DNA from: GCA-003244245 sp963712995
GTDB lineage: Bacteria; Actinomycetota; Actinomycetes; Mycobacteriales; Pseudonocardiaceae
DNA: 64,000 nt
Direction of reading: 5' to 3'
Assembly (NCBI GenBank): GCA_963712995.1
Contig: CAVQKH010000017.1
Location: 1-64,000, forward strand
Numbering within the stretch: the first letter of the stretch is position 1; every line of letters begins with the position of its first letter. A model generated the notes under the pieces. It was not told the DNA's origin, searched no databases, and was given only the letters and a program-made list of their open reading frames with translations. This document shows positions 42,091-50,948 of the stretch, one piece after another. The position numbers were made by a program, and so were the translations under genes.

Positions 42091-43818
42091 GTGGCAGCGC
42101 CGACGGTGATCGTGGACGACCGGCCCGCCCCGGAGCCACACCGTGCCTGGCGGCCTGGGTGGAGCCTGCTGCGCGCGGGTAGCGCCGCTGGTGCCGGGTT
42201 GCTGCTCTACGCCGAGGCCCCGCCGCGGGAACTGTGGTGGCTCGCGCCGGTGGCGTTCGCGGTGTTGTGGGCGATTCTGCACGGGAGATCGGCCCGAGCC
42301 GGATTCGGTTACGGGCTCGCCTTCGGGCTCGCCTTCTTCCTGCCGCTGCTGTCGTGGGTGGGGGAGCTGGTGGGCTCGCTGCCGTGGCTGGCGCTGGCCA
42401 CGGTCGAGGCGCTGGTGCTGGCGCTGGCCGGCGCCGGAGTCGCGGTGGTCTCCCGGCTCCCCGCCGCGCCGGTGTGGGCGGCCGGTGTGTGGGTAGCAGC
42501 GGAGGCAGTGATCGCCCGGGTTCCATTCGGTGGTTTCCCGTGGGGGCGAGTGGCGTTCGGGCAGCCCAGTGGCGTGTTCCTCCCGGTGGCCGCGATCGGC
42601 GGGGCACCACTGCTCACCGCAGCTGTGATCCTGACCGGCTTCAGCACCGGCGAGCTACTCCGCCGCATCATGCAAAGCCGTGAATCCCCGCTCCTGACGG
42701 GGACTACTGACGCTGCTGTTCCCGAACTCAACAGCAGCGCTGCCGTAGTGCCGACGAACAGCTCTGCTGTTGAGTTCGGGAGGCGCAGAGCGCTCGCAGC
42801 GCCGGCACTGTTTGCGATCTTGCCAGTGGTTGGTGGGGTGTTTGTGGGGGGGGTGGTGGATAGGTCTGTGGGGGATGGGTCTGTGGGGGATGGGCAGGCG
42901 GTGGTCGCAGTCGTGCAGGGCAATGTGCCTCGGGCGGGGTTGGAGTTCAACGCCCAGCGGCGCGCGGTGCTGGATAATCACGCAGCGCGAACCCGGCAGC
43001 TGGCGGTCGACGTCGCGGCCGGCCGGTACCCGCAGCCGGTGCTGGTGATCTGGCCGGAGAACTCCTCCGACATCGACCCGCTGCGCAACGCCGATGCCCG
43101 GGCGGTGATCGATCAGGCGGCCCGCGCGATCGGCGCGCCGATCCTGGTCGGTGGTGTCCTGCTGACTGATGACGGGCACACCACCAACACCGCGATCGTG
43201 TGGGATCCGCGCACCGGGCCAGGTCAGCGGCACGATAAACAGCCGCTGCCCTTCGCGGAGTACATCCCCTACCGGGATCTCTTTCGCCTGTTCAGCCCCT
43301 ACGCCGACCTCGCGGGCAACTTCGTGCCGGGCAACGGCAACGGTAACGCGGCGGTGGACCTCGGCGGAGTCCGGACCGGCATCGCCATCTGCTCCGAGGT
43401 GATCTTCGACGATCTGGTCCGGCAGAGCGTCCGTTCCGGCGCCCAGTTGCTGGCCGTGCCCACCAACAATGCCACCTTCGGATTCTCCGAGATGACCTAC
43501 CAGCAACAGGCGATCTCCCGCGTCCGGGCGGTGGAACACGGCCGAACCGTGCTGGTGGCGGCCACCAGCGGGGTCAGCGCGGTGATCGCGCCGGACGGTA
43601 CCGTCGAGCAGCAAACCAGGCTGTTCACCCCCGATGCGCTGGTGGCGCGAGTCCCGCTGCGCTCCGGTACTACGCTCGCTACCCGACTCGGCCCCGCGCC
43701 CGAGTGGGCATTGGGGGCGCTGGGTATCGCGGGCCTGGCAGCGGCCCTGGTGAGGTACGGCAGAGCTGGTGTCCGGGACCGGCAACGAGCGGCGCCGGCG
43801 GAGGAGGACCTCGGATGA
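42091..43818 (+). CDS. lnt: Apolipoprotein N-acyltransferase Lnt
   Basis: 575 residues. The N-terminal two fifths hold several membrane segments; residues 270-545 are a nitrilase-like domain with catalytic Glu323 (WPENSS), Lys383 (HDKQPLPFAEY) and Cys434 (AICSEVIF). It adds the third acyl chain to lipoproteins. GTG start without a ribosome-binding site. Two mobile-looking DNA inserts, a palindrome (42720-42781) and a 15-bp repeat (42863-42892), lie in the linker between the membrane and catalytic parts. It overlaps ppm1 by four bases, the arrangement known from mycobacteria. Confidence 0.92.
   Translation: MAAPTVIVDDRPAPEPHRAWRPGWSLLRAGSAAGAGLLLYAEAPPRELWWLAPVAFAVLWAILHGRSARAGFGYGLAFGLAFFLPLLSWVGELVGSLPWLALATVEALVLALAGAGVAVVSRLPAAPVWAAGVWVAAEAVIARVPFGGFPWGRVAFGQPSGVFLPVAAIGGAPLLTAAVILTGFSTGELLRRIMQSRESPLLTGTTDAAVPELNSSAAVVPTNSSAVEFGRRRALAAPALFAILPVVGGVFVGGVVDRSVGDGSVGDGQAVVAVVQGNVPRAGLEFNAQRRAVLDNHAARTRQLAVDVAAGRYPQPVLVIWPENSSDIDPLRNADARAVIDQAARAIGAPILVGGVLLTDDGHTTNTAIVWDPRTGPGQRHDKQPLPFAEYIPYRDLFRLFSPYADLAGNFVPGNGNGNAAVDLGGVRTGIAICSEVIFDDLVRQSVRSGAQLLAVPTNNATFGFSEMTYQQQAISRVRAVEHGRTVLVAATSGVSAVIAPDGTVEQQTRLFTPDALVARVPLRSGTTLATRLGPAPEWALGALGIAGLAAALVRYGRAGVRDRQRAAPAEEDLG
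42720..42781. repeat. 18-bp inverted repeat inside lnt
   Basis: 42720-42737 pairs with 42764-42781 exactly. The frame stays open, giving PELNSSAAVVPTNSSAVEF in a non-conserved linker. TCCCGAATTCAACAGCG at 57502-57518 resembles one arm, so a dispersed palindromic element is possible. Confidence 0.75.
42863..42892 (+). repeat. 15-bp in-frame tandem duplication in lnt
   Basis: GGTCTGTGGGGGATG occurs twice without mismatch, adding the residues DRSVGDGSVGDG in the linker. Confidence 0.8.
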
Positions 43819-44666
43819 CCGATCAGCGGGGCGGGTACGTCGAGGGTGTCGGTCGAACGGTCGTGGTGATCCCGACCTACAACGAGCGGGCCACCCTGCC
43901 GGCGGTACTGAACCGGCTGCACCACGCGGTGCCTGATGCGCATGCGCTCGTCGTGGACGATGGGAGCCCGGACGGCACTGGGGCGTTGGCCGACGAGCTC
44001 GCGGCCATTGACAGCAGGCTGCACGTGTTGCACCGCCCGCTCAAGGCGGGTCTCGGGGTGGCCTACGTCGCCGGCTTCCGATGGGCCCTGGAACGAGGCT
44101 ACGACGTCGTGGTGGAGATGGACGCCGACGGTTCGCACGCCCCGGAGGACCTTCCTCGGCTACTGGGCGTATTCGCTGAGGAGCACCCGGGCCCCGATAC
44201 CGACGTCGTGTTGGGCTCCCGCTACGTGCCCGGCGGGCAGGTGCTGAACTGGCCGCGTTACCGGGAATGGCTCTCCCGTGGCGGCAACCACTACTCGCGG
44301 ATAGCGCTGGGTGTGGGCATCAAGGACCTCACCGGTGGGTTCCGCGCCTACCGCCGCCGCGTGCTGGATGACCTCGACCTCGACACCGTCGCCTCGCAGG
44401 GGTACTGCTTCCAGGTCGACCTGGCATGGCGCTCGGTGCGTCGCGGCTTCACCGTGGTGGAGGTGCCGATCACCTTCACCGAGCGGGAGCAAGGCGAATC
44501 GAAGATGACCTCCACCATCGTGCGCGAGGCGTTGTGGCGGGTCACCCTCTGGGGTCTGCAGCGTTGCGTGGCGCACCTGCGTTACCGATCAGACAGTGGC
44601 CGATCAGGCAGTGGCCGATCAGACACTGACTCACCAAGCAGCGCCACACAACCCAGCCAGCCTTGA
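43815..44666 (+). CDS. ppm1: Polyprenol monophosphomannose synthase Ppm1
   Basis: 283 residues from ATG 43815, overlapping the lnt stop by ATGA. A family 2 glycosyltransferase with VVVIPTYNERATLP, VDDGSPDGTGAL and the metal-binding VEMDADGSHAPED, followed by PVTFTEREQGESKM at the end of the catalytic domain. It makes polyprenol-phosphate-mannose for lipoglycans and mannosylated proteins. A C-terminal Ser/Gly/Arg tail is encoded by a 15-bp tandem repeat. Confidence 0.92.
   Translation: MTDQRGGYVEGVGRTVVVIPTYNERATLPAVLNRLHHAVPDAHALVVDDGSPDGTGALADELAAIDSRLHVLHRPLKAGLGVAYVAGFRWALERGYDVVVEMDADGSHAPEDLPRLLGVFAEEHPGPDTDVVLGSRYVPGGQVLNWPRYREWLSRGGNHYSRIALGVGIKDLTGGFRAYRRRVLDDLDLDTVASQGYCFQVDLAWRSVRRGFTVVEVPITFTEREQGESKMTSTIVREALWRVTLWGLQRCVAHLRYRSDSGRSGSGRSDTDSPSSATQPSQP
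44585..44629 (+). repeat. Three tandem 15-bp units at the end of ppm1
   Basis: CCGATCAGACAGTGG, CCGATCAGGCAGTGG and CCGATCAGACACTGA run in phase with the reading frame and encode SDSGRSGSGRSDT. Confidence 0.85.
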
Positions 44667-44685
44667 GCCCAAGGGATGGTGTCGG

Positions 44686-45030
44686 TCAGGCGGAGCGGGG
44701 GCGGCGACCTCGCAGCTCCGTCAGCCGCTCGTCGAGCAGCTCTTCGAGTTCAGGGATGCTGCGGCGCTCCAGCAGCATGTCCCAGTGTGTGCGCGGCGGC
44801 TTGATCTTCTTCGGCTGCGGTTCATCACCGTCGAAGAGTCGTGACTCATTGCCGTGTAGCCGGCATTCCCAGGACATCGGCGGTTCGGCGTCGTCAGCGA
44901 ACGACACAGCGAAGTCGTGGCCCTTAGGGCAGGCATAAACCACCGGCCGGCGAGGAGCAAGATCATGGTCTCGGTCAGTCTCGTAACTGACTGTTCCGAG
45001 CCTGCTGCCACGAAGAACGCGGTCGGCCAT
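44686..45030 (-). CDS. rbpA: RNA polymerase-binding protein RbpA
   Basis: 114 residues from ATG 45030; GAGAGGAG lies seven bases upstream. It begins MADRVLRGSRLGTVSYETDR, then the zinc-binding core CPKGHDFAVSFADDAEPPMSWEC and the sigma-binding tail THWDMLLERRSIPELEELLDERL. RbpA binds the principal sigma factor and stabilises the open complex in actinobacteria. It is convergent with ppm1, whose stop is 20 bases away. Confidence 0.96.
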   Translation of the reverse strand: MADRVLRGSRLGTVSYETDRDHDLAPRRPVVYACPKGHDFAVSFADDAEPPMSWECRLHGNESRLFDGDEPQPKKIKPPRTHWDMLLERRSIPELEELLDERLTELRGRRPRSA

Positions 45031-45321
45031 GGCGTCTCCTCTCTCCGGGCCGGAGACCATAAGGCATCCGGGATCCAGTTCACCGGGTGTAACGCCGGGG
45101 AAGGCGCCGACGTTCCCGAACCGGTGACCTCTCTCACCGCTACGCAACCGATGGGTCGGCCCCGCAGCAGGTGTGCGACTAGCATCGCCCACACTGGGTG
45201 AATCGATGCGGCAATGTGACCCGTTACCTCACCGGAGGTGCACAACACTACTCTTTCGGGTGGTATCAACTACCCCGTCCGGGCACTACCGGGCAGTAAA
45301 GGTCTAGAAGCGGCGAAGTTC

Positions 45322-46125
45322 TCACCCACTCTGCCCTCCCGGCCAGACCATCCGGGTGCACAGGACCTCGCGCAGCACATCTGGCCGATCGGTCACCAGG
45401 CCATCGACGCCGAGATCGAGTAGGGCGTGCATCTGCGCAGCCAGATCCACCGTCCACGCGTGCACCTCAATGCCGAGGAGGTGCGCGTAACGCACGAGGC
45501 TGCGATTCATCACCGGGATCCCGCCCCAGCGCACCGGCAGCTGAGCGATCTCGCCGCGGATCGGTGCGGCGCCAGGAGGTACGGGGAGCACTGACCGCAA
45601 CCGCAACGCTGCCGCCGAGGAAGCGCCCATCGACGTCAGCAACCGAGAGCCGCCGACCGCACGCAACCGCCGCAGCCGAGATTCGGAGAACGATGCCAGG
45701 CACACTCGGTGCCAGTCCCCGGTTCGCCGTAACAGCTCCAGCACCGGGGTGACCGCGGAGTCGGCTTTGACGTCGATGTTAAACAGCGTGTTCGGGAGCT
45801 CTTCAAGCAGCTCAGCCAGGCCGCTGATCGGTTCGCGGCCATTGACCCGGGCGGTACGCACCACCTCCCAGTCCAGCCGTTCGACCTCGCCGGACTGGTC
45901 AGTGGTCCGGTTCAGGGTGGCGTCGTGCATGACCACGACGACACCGTCCCGGGTGGCTCGGACGTCGGTCTCCAGGTAGCGGTACCCTTCCGCAGCGGCG
46001 CGGCGGAACGCGGTCAGCGAGTTCTCCATGCCGGCAAGCTCGCCCAGGTGCCAGCCCCGATGCGCGAACGCACGAGGAAAGGGTCCCTCCAGGAACGGGT
46101 GCCGGACCGGGATCACGAGCACCAT
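45322..46125 (-). CDS. Glycerophosphodiester phosphodiesterase
   Basis: 267 residues from ATG 46125, before which no conserved sequence occurs although the frame is open further. FAHRGWHLGELAGMENSLTAF has the first catalytic His; YLETDVRATRDGVVVVMHDATLNRTT has the metal-binding Glu-x-Asp and second His. It has no signal peptide, so it is cytoplasmic. It releases glycerol-3-phosphate from glycerophosphodiesters. Confidence 0.92.
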   Translation of the reverse strand: MVLVIPVRHPFLEGPFPRAFAHRGWHLGELAGMENSLTAFRRAAAEGYRYLETDVRATRDGVVVVMHDATLNRTTDQSGEVERLDWEVVRTARVNGREPISGLAELLEELPNTLFNIDVKADSAVTPVLELLRRTGDWHRVCLASFSESRLRRLRAVGGSRLLTSMGASSAAALRLRSVLPVPPGAAPIRGEIAQLPVRWGGIPVMNRSLVRYAHLLGIEVHAWTVDLAAQMHALLDLGVDGLVTDRPDVLREVLCTRMVWPGGQSG

Positions 46126-46223
46126 TGTGCCGAACCGTGCGGCTTCCCGGTCGCTGCCGCCAGTAAGGCTACGGTCCAGTAAGGCTACGGTGGCCGATAA
46201 GTCTACATGGACTGCGCTGATCG

Positions 46224-46394
46224 TCACTTGCACAGGTCGCTGATCTGATTCCAGGTACTCTTGCACGATGGACAGATCAGCCCGTCTCTGCTGGGCCACC
46301 CGCTTCCCTTGTCGAAGGGCTCCCTGCAGTGCGCACAGCGAGTTTTTCCACCAAAGATACGGTCTTTGAACGTGAGAGCCTGATTCTTGGCCAT
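46224..46394 (-). CDS. 56-aa zinc-ribbon peptide
   Basis: ATG 46394 begins a 56-codon frame. TRCAHCREPF and LICPSCKSTW give a CxxC...CxxC zinc ribbon, and DRIFGGKTRCAHC precedes it. There is no strong ribosome-binding site (GGGACGGC). The reading in the same strand of a longer glycerophosphodiesterase frame is rejected because this frame has its own coherent motif. Small ribbons of this form occur in mobile or regulatory contexts; function unknown. Confidence 0.6.
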   Translation of the reverse strand: MAKNQALTFKDRIFGGKTRCAHCREPFDKGSGWPSRDGLICPSCKSTWNQISDLCK

Positions 46395-46602
46395 TGCCGT
46401 CCCCTTTGCATTGAATCACCATAGCTGGGTTCAGGCCGCGCGGCAGTGTCAGGGTAAGCAGCATTGCCGTTATCGACGAGCTACATCCCCGAGAATGTCT
46501 TGCCAGCTCACGCCCCTGAAAGCGGCGACCAAGGAAGCGCCAGGGAGAGCTTCCTGATCACTGCCCGAGTGGAGTAACGCCTATGACTCTGAGTCTGCCT
46601 GG

Positions 46603-46674
46603 TTACCCACACGAGTCGCAGCAGCCACACTTTGCGCCGGTACAGCTGGAGCAACATCCACATTTATCCATCAT
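46603..46674 (-). CDS. 23-aa Cys-rich peptide (metallothionein-like)
   Basis: ATG 46674 (or 46671) gives MMDKCGCCSSCTGAKCGCCD plus SCG: eight Cys in 23 residues, in CGCCxxC repeats. AAGAAGG precedes the start by six bases. The upstream sequence in the same frame contains more Cys but no start with a ribosome-binding site. Such density and spacing suggest soft-metal binding. The extended frame starting at 46839 would have 78 residues and is less likely. Confidence 0.55.
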   Translation of the reverse strand: MMDKCGCCSSCTGAKCGCCDSCG

Positions 46675-46911
46675 GGCGAACCTTCTTCCCGCAGGGCACT
46701 CATAACAACGATAATTGTATTCATCTGGACACGAGAAGGTATCGCCAGTACGAGTGAAGAGCCGTGCACGTGCAGATGCGAAGGATCCGCACGTGATTGG
46801 TGACGGGGAACCGGGGGTGGAAGGTGCACGTGCATCCATGTGACCCTAGGTGGGCGCCTGCGAAGGTGTACCGGTGTCCATGAGGTCGCTAGCAGGGCGG
46901 GGGAGTGCACG

Positions 46912-48375
46912 ATGAGTATCGGGCTGGGGTTGCTGGCGGCAGAGTTCAGCGCGCTGATCGGGTCGCACGCCGTGATCACCGACCGGCAACGGCTGCGTAC
47001 CTACGAATGTGACGGGCTGGCGCAGTACCGGGTGGTACCGGGCCTGGTGGTGCTGCCGGAGTCCGCCACGCAGGTCGCCGCGGTGGTCCGGGCCTGCGCC
47101 GAGGCGGAAGTGCCGTTCGTGGCCCGCGGCTCGGGCACCGGCCTGTCCGGCGGCGCGTTGCCGCACGCCGAGGGCGTGCTGATCGTGACCTCCCGAATGC
47201 GCCGGATCCTGGAGGTCGACATCGCCAACGAACGTGCGGTCGTCGAGCCAGGGGTGATCAACCTCGACGTGACGAAGGCCGCCGCGCCGCATGGTTGGTA
47301 TTTCGCACCCGACCCGTCCAGCCAGCAGATCTGCTCGGTGGGCGGTAACGTCGCGGAGAACTCCGGCGGGGCGCACTGCCTGAAGTACGGGTTCACCACC
47401 CATCACGTCATCGGCGTCGAGGTCGCCACCCCGGACGGTGAACTGGTGTGGCTGGGCGGCACCACCCGCGACGTGCCAGGCTACGACCTGCTCGGTGCGT
47501 TCGTCGGCAGCGAGGGGACCCTTGGAATCGCCACCAAGATCGTGGTGCGGTTACTACGAAACCCGGAGTCCGTGCGCTGCATGCTCGCCGCCTTCCCCGG
47601 GGTGGACGAGGCGGGCGCCGCAGTGTCGGCGATCATCGCCGACGGCGTCACACCAGCGGCGATCGAGATGATGGACGCACTGGCGATCGAGGCCGCCGAA
47701 GCCGCAGTGGCCTGCGGTTACCCCGAGGGCGCCGGCGCGGTGCTCATCGTGGAGCTGGACGGCCCGGCCGCAGAGGTGGAGCACACCTTCGAGACAGTAC
47801 ATCGGCACTGCACCGACGCGGGTGCCTTCGAGATCCGGGTGGCCCGGGACGCGGCTCAACGCGCATTGTTCTGGAAGGGCCGTAAATCCGCGTTCGCCGC
47901 GGTGGGCCGGATCAGCCCGGACTACATCGTGCAGGACGGGGTGATTCCCCGCACGGTGTTGCCGCAGGTGCTGCGCCGCATCACCGAGCTGTCCGCCGGT
48001 ACCGGCGTGCGGGTGGCCAACGTGTTCCACGCCGGCGATGGCAACCTGCACCCGCTGGTCCTGTTCGACGAGGCCAAACCTGGCGAGGCGCAGGCTGCGG
48101 AGGAGCTTTCCAGCGCCATCCTCGACCTGTGCATCTCCTACGGTGGCTCGATCACCGGTGAGCACGGGGTGGGCACCGACAAGGCCCGGCACATGCCACT
48201 GATGTTCACCGCCGAGGACCTGGACACCATGCAGCGCTTGCGCTGCGCCTTCGATCCGGCCGGGGTATGCAACCCGGGCAAGGTGTTCCCGACTCCCCGG
48301 CTGTGTGGTGAAGTGCCCGGCAAGCGCAAAGGTGTGCACCCGCTGCAGGCCGCGGGCCTGGCCGAGCAGTTCTGA
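46912..48375 (+). CDS. glcD: Glycolate oxidase subunit GlcD (FAD)
   Basis: 487 residues from ATG 46912 (GGGGGAG upstream). FAD-binding PCMH fold with VARGSGTGLSGGALPHAEGV, DPSSQQICSVGGNVAENSGG and GSEGTLGIATKIVVRLL, and a C-terminal FAD-linked oxidase domain with NVFHAGDGNLHPLVLFD and GSITGEHGVGTDKAR. It oxidises glycolate to glyoxylate as part of GlcDEF. It ends overlapping glcE by one base. Confidence 0.9.
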   Translation: MSIGLGLLAAEFSALIGSHAVITDRQRLRTYECDGLAQYRVVPGLVVLPESATQVAAVVRACAEAEVPFVARGSGTGLSGGALPHAEGVLIVTSRMRRILEVDIANERAVVEPGVINLDVTKAAAPHGWYFAPDPSSQQICSVGGNVAENSGGAHCLKYGFTTHHVIGVEVATPDGELVWLGGTTRDVPGYDLLGAFVGSEGTLGIATKIVVRLLRNPESVRCMLAAFPGVDEAGAAVSAIIADGVTPAAIEMMDALAIEAAEAAVACGYPEGAGAVLIVELDGPAAEVEHTFETVHRHCTDAGAFEIRVARDAAQRALFWKGRKSAFAAVGRISPDYIVQDGVIPRTVLPQVLRRITELSAGTGVRVANVFHAGDGNLHPLVLFDEAKPGEAQAAEELSSAILDLCISYGGSITGEHGVGTDKARHMPLMFTAEDLDTMQRLRCAFDPAGVCNPGKVFPTPRLCGEVPGKRKGVHPLQAAGLAEQF

Positions 48376-49565
48376 TGGTCACTTCCACCCTCAGCGGGTT
48401 GCGGCTGGCGTGCGCTGAGGTGGCCGAGGCTACCGACGCCGACCACGTCGATGGGGTGCCAGCATGTTGGGTCGCCCGGCCGAGCTGTACCGGGGAGGTC
48501 TCGGCGGTGCTGCGCGCCGCGGCCGAACTGGGCCTGCGGGTGATCGCCCGGGGAAGCGGTACCCGGCTGTCCTGGGGTGTCCCCCCCACCGCCGTGGACC
48601 TGATCGTGGACACCGGCCGAATGGCTGCGGTGCTCGCCCATACCGCCGGTGACCTGGTCGTCACGGTGCAGGCCGGGCTAGGGATGGTCGATCTGCAAGA
48701 GGCGTTGGCGCCACACCGGCAGCGGCTGGCCTTGGACGGTGCCGGCACAGTCGGGGGTACCGTTGCCACCGCCGCGGCGGGTCCGCTGCGCTACCGGTAC
48801 GGCTCACCGCGAGACCTGGTCATCGGCATCACCGTGGTACTCGCCGACGGCACCATCGCCCGTTCCGGTGGCACGGTGGTGAAAAACGTCGCTGGCTATG
48901 ACCTGGCCAAGCTCTACACCGGCTCGCTCGGGACTCTCGGTGTGATCACCGAAGTGGTGTTCCGGCTGCACCCGCTACCCGAGGCGCGCCGGTGGGTCAC
49001 CGTGCCTGCCCTCGACGCCGTCCACGCCGCGGCGGCCATCGCTGCGGTCCGGGCCTCACAGCATGACCCGATCGCCCTCGAAGTGGATCGCGATGCGACC
49101 AGCGGCGGGGTGAGCGTGGGGGTCGCCGTCGAGGGCGTCAGCGCGGGAATCGAGGCCCGCGCCCACGCCGTCGCGGACCTGCTCGGCGCGGCGGCGGTGA
49201 CCGAGCAGCCACCAGACTGGTGGGGGCAACCTCCGCGGTCACCGTACGCGACGGTCACCTGCGAGCCGACCGGGCTGGCGGAGCTGTTCACCGCCGCCCC
49301 CGGTGCCTTGCGGGGCAGCGCCGGAGCCGGGGTGCTCACCGCTGGCCTAAAGGACGGTGACCGGTTGGGAGCCGAGCTTGCGCAGCTGCGCAAGCTCGCC
49401 ATCCGGCACGGCGGCAGCGTGGTGCTGCGCTGCGCGCCACCGCACCGTAAGGCAGTTCTGGACGTGTGGGGGCCGGTGCCCGCGCTGGGGCTGATGCGAC
49501 GACTCAAGGACCAGTTCGACCCGGAGCACCGGCTGGCACCGGGCCGGTTCGTGGGAGGGATCTGA
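48375..49565 (+). CDS. glcE: Glycolate oxidase subunit GlcE (FAD)
   Basis: 396 residues. A second PCMH-type FAD protein, VIARGSGTRLSWGVPPTAVD and GGTVATAAAGPLRYRYGSPRDLVIGI, and no full C-terminal metal-binding part, as expected for GlcE. It starts ATG overlapping the glcD stop and is followed immediately by glcF, giving the standard glcDEF order. Confidence 0.9.
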   Translation: MVTSTLSGLRLACAEVAEATDADHVDGVPACWVARPSCTGEVSAVLRAAAELGLRVIARGSGTRLSWGVPPTAVDLIVDTGRMAAVLAHTAGDLVVTVQAGLGMVDLQEALAPHRQRLALDGAGTVGGTVATAAAGPLRYRYGSPRDLVIGITVVLADGTIARSGGTVVKNVAGYDLAKLYTGSLGTLGVITEVVFRLHPLPEARRWVTVPALDAVHAAAAIAAVRASQHDPIALEVDRDATSGGVSVGVAVEGVSAGIEARAHAVADLLGAAAVTEQPPDWWGQPPRSPYATVTCEPTGLAELFTAAPGALRGSAGAGVLTAGLKDGDRLGAELAQLRKLAIRHGGSVVLRCAPPHRKAVLDVWGPVPALGLMRRLKDQFDPEHRLAPGRFVGGI

Positions 49566-49566
49566 C

Positions 49567-50862
49567 ATGAGCGCGGGCGCTTTCGACGATCATCACCCAC
49601 CGCAGCCAGAGCTGATCAAGGACTGCGTACACTGCGGGTTCTGCCTGCCCTCCTGCCCCACTTATGTGCTGTGGGGACAGGAGATGGACTCCCCGCGCGG
49701 GCGAATCCATCTGATGAAGGCCGGTCTGGAGGGTGAGCCCCTCTCGACGTCGATGGTGGGCCATTTCGACGCCTGCCTCGGGTGCATGGCCTGCGTGAGC
49801 GCCTGCCCGTCCGGTGTGCAATACGGCACGCTGCTCGCCGACACCCGAGCCCAGGTGGAGCGCCGCTACGAGCGGCCGCGCCGCGAGCGACTCCTCCGGA
49901 GGGCGATCTTCTGGTTGTTCCCATATCCCCGGCGGCTGCGGGCGCTGCGCGGCCCGCTGGCGCTGTACCAGCGCAGTGGGCTGGACCGGTGGCTGCGGCA
50001 GAGCGGGCTGCTGGACCGGCTGCCCCCGACGTTGCGGGTGTTGGAGTCGCTGATCCCGACACTGACCCAACGGCCTGCGCTCCCGGAGCGGGTACCTGCC
50101 TCCGGGCAGCGCCGGGCGGTGGTCGGCATGCTCACCGGCTGCGTGCAGGACGCATTGTTCCCCGAGGTCAACGCCGCGACTGCGCGGGTGCTCGCCGCCG
50201 AGGGTTGCGATGTGGTGATCCCCCGCGGGCAGGGTTGCTGCGGGGCGCTGTCACAACACACCGGCCGGGAACACGAGGCGATCTCCTTCGCCCGGGCGCT
50301 GATCGAGCGTTTCGAGGCCGCCGGAGTGGACTACGTCGTGGTCAATGCCGCGGGCTGCGGCTCGGCTATGAAGGACTACGCCCACCTGCTCCGCGACGAC
50401 CCCGGCTACCGCACCCGTGCACAGGCTTTCGTCGAGCGCACCCGCGACGTCTGCGAGCTGCTCGTTGAGCTCGGCCCGGTGGCACCGCGCCATCCGTTGG
50501 ACATCACGATCGCCTACCACGACGCCTGCCACCTCGGGCACGCCCAAGGCGTCCGATCACAACCCCGGGAATTGCTGCGGGCCATCCCCGGCCTGACCCT
50601 GACCGAGATCGCCGAAGCCGACCTGTGCTGCGGATCGGCCGGCATCTACAACCTGCTCCATCCCGAGCCGGCCACCGAACTGGGCGAGCGCAAGGCCCGC
50701 AACGTCATCGCCACCGCAGCGGCGGTACTGGTCACCGCCAACCCCGGATGCCTGATGCAGATCGCCGCCAGCACCCGGCGCCTTGGCGCACACCTCACCC
50801 TGGCGCACACCGTCGCTGTGCTCGACGCCTCAATCCGCGGTGTGCCGCTGCGCAGCCCGTAG
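49567..50862 (+). CDS. glcF: Glycolate oxidase iron-sulfur subunit GlcF
   Basis: 431 residues. Two 4Fe-4S motifs at the N-terminus, CVHCGFCLPSCP and CLGCMACVSACPSGV, then two CCG-type domains (GCVQDALFPEV, GQGCCGAL, HDACHLGHAQG, CCGSAGIY). It carries electrons from GlcDE to the membrane. Start ATG lies two bases after glcE ends. A following lipoprotein peptidase is likely a separate unit. Confidence 0.92.
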   Translation: MSAGAFDDHHPPQPELIKDCVHCGFCLPSCPTYVLWGQEMDSPRGRIHLMKAGLEGEPLSTSMVGHFDACLGCMACVSACPSGVQYGTLLADTRAQVERRYERPRRERLLRRAIFWLFPYPRRLRALRGPLALYQRSGLDRWLRQSGLLDRLPPTLRVLESLIPTLTQRPALPERVPASGQRRAVVGMLTGCVQDALFPEVNAATARVLAAEGCDVVIPRGQGCCGALSQHTGREHEAISFARALIERFEAAGVDYVVVNAAGCGSAMKDYAHLLRDDPGYRTRAQAFVERTRDVCELLVELGPVAPRHPLDITIAYHDACHLGHAQGVRSQPRELLRAIPGLTLTEIAEADLCCGSAGIYNLLHPEPATELGERKARNVIATAAAVLVTANPGCLMQIAASTRRLGAHLTLAHTVAVLDASIRGVPLRSP

Positions 50863-50948
50863 ACCCAGCACACAAACCTGATGAAGGCTATCTCCATCAA
50901 GCAAGCCCGGAACAGGTTCTCACGCAATCACGAGCTCAGGGGGGATTC

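Noticed and set aside
50625..50948. Upstream extension of the M20 peptidase
   Set aside because: It overlaps glcF in another frame; the Tat signal and lipobox begin at 50949.
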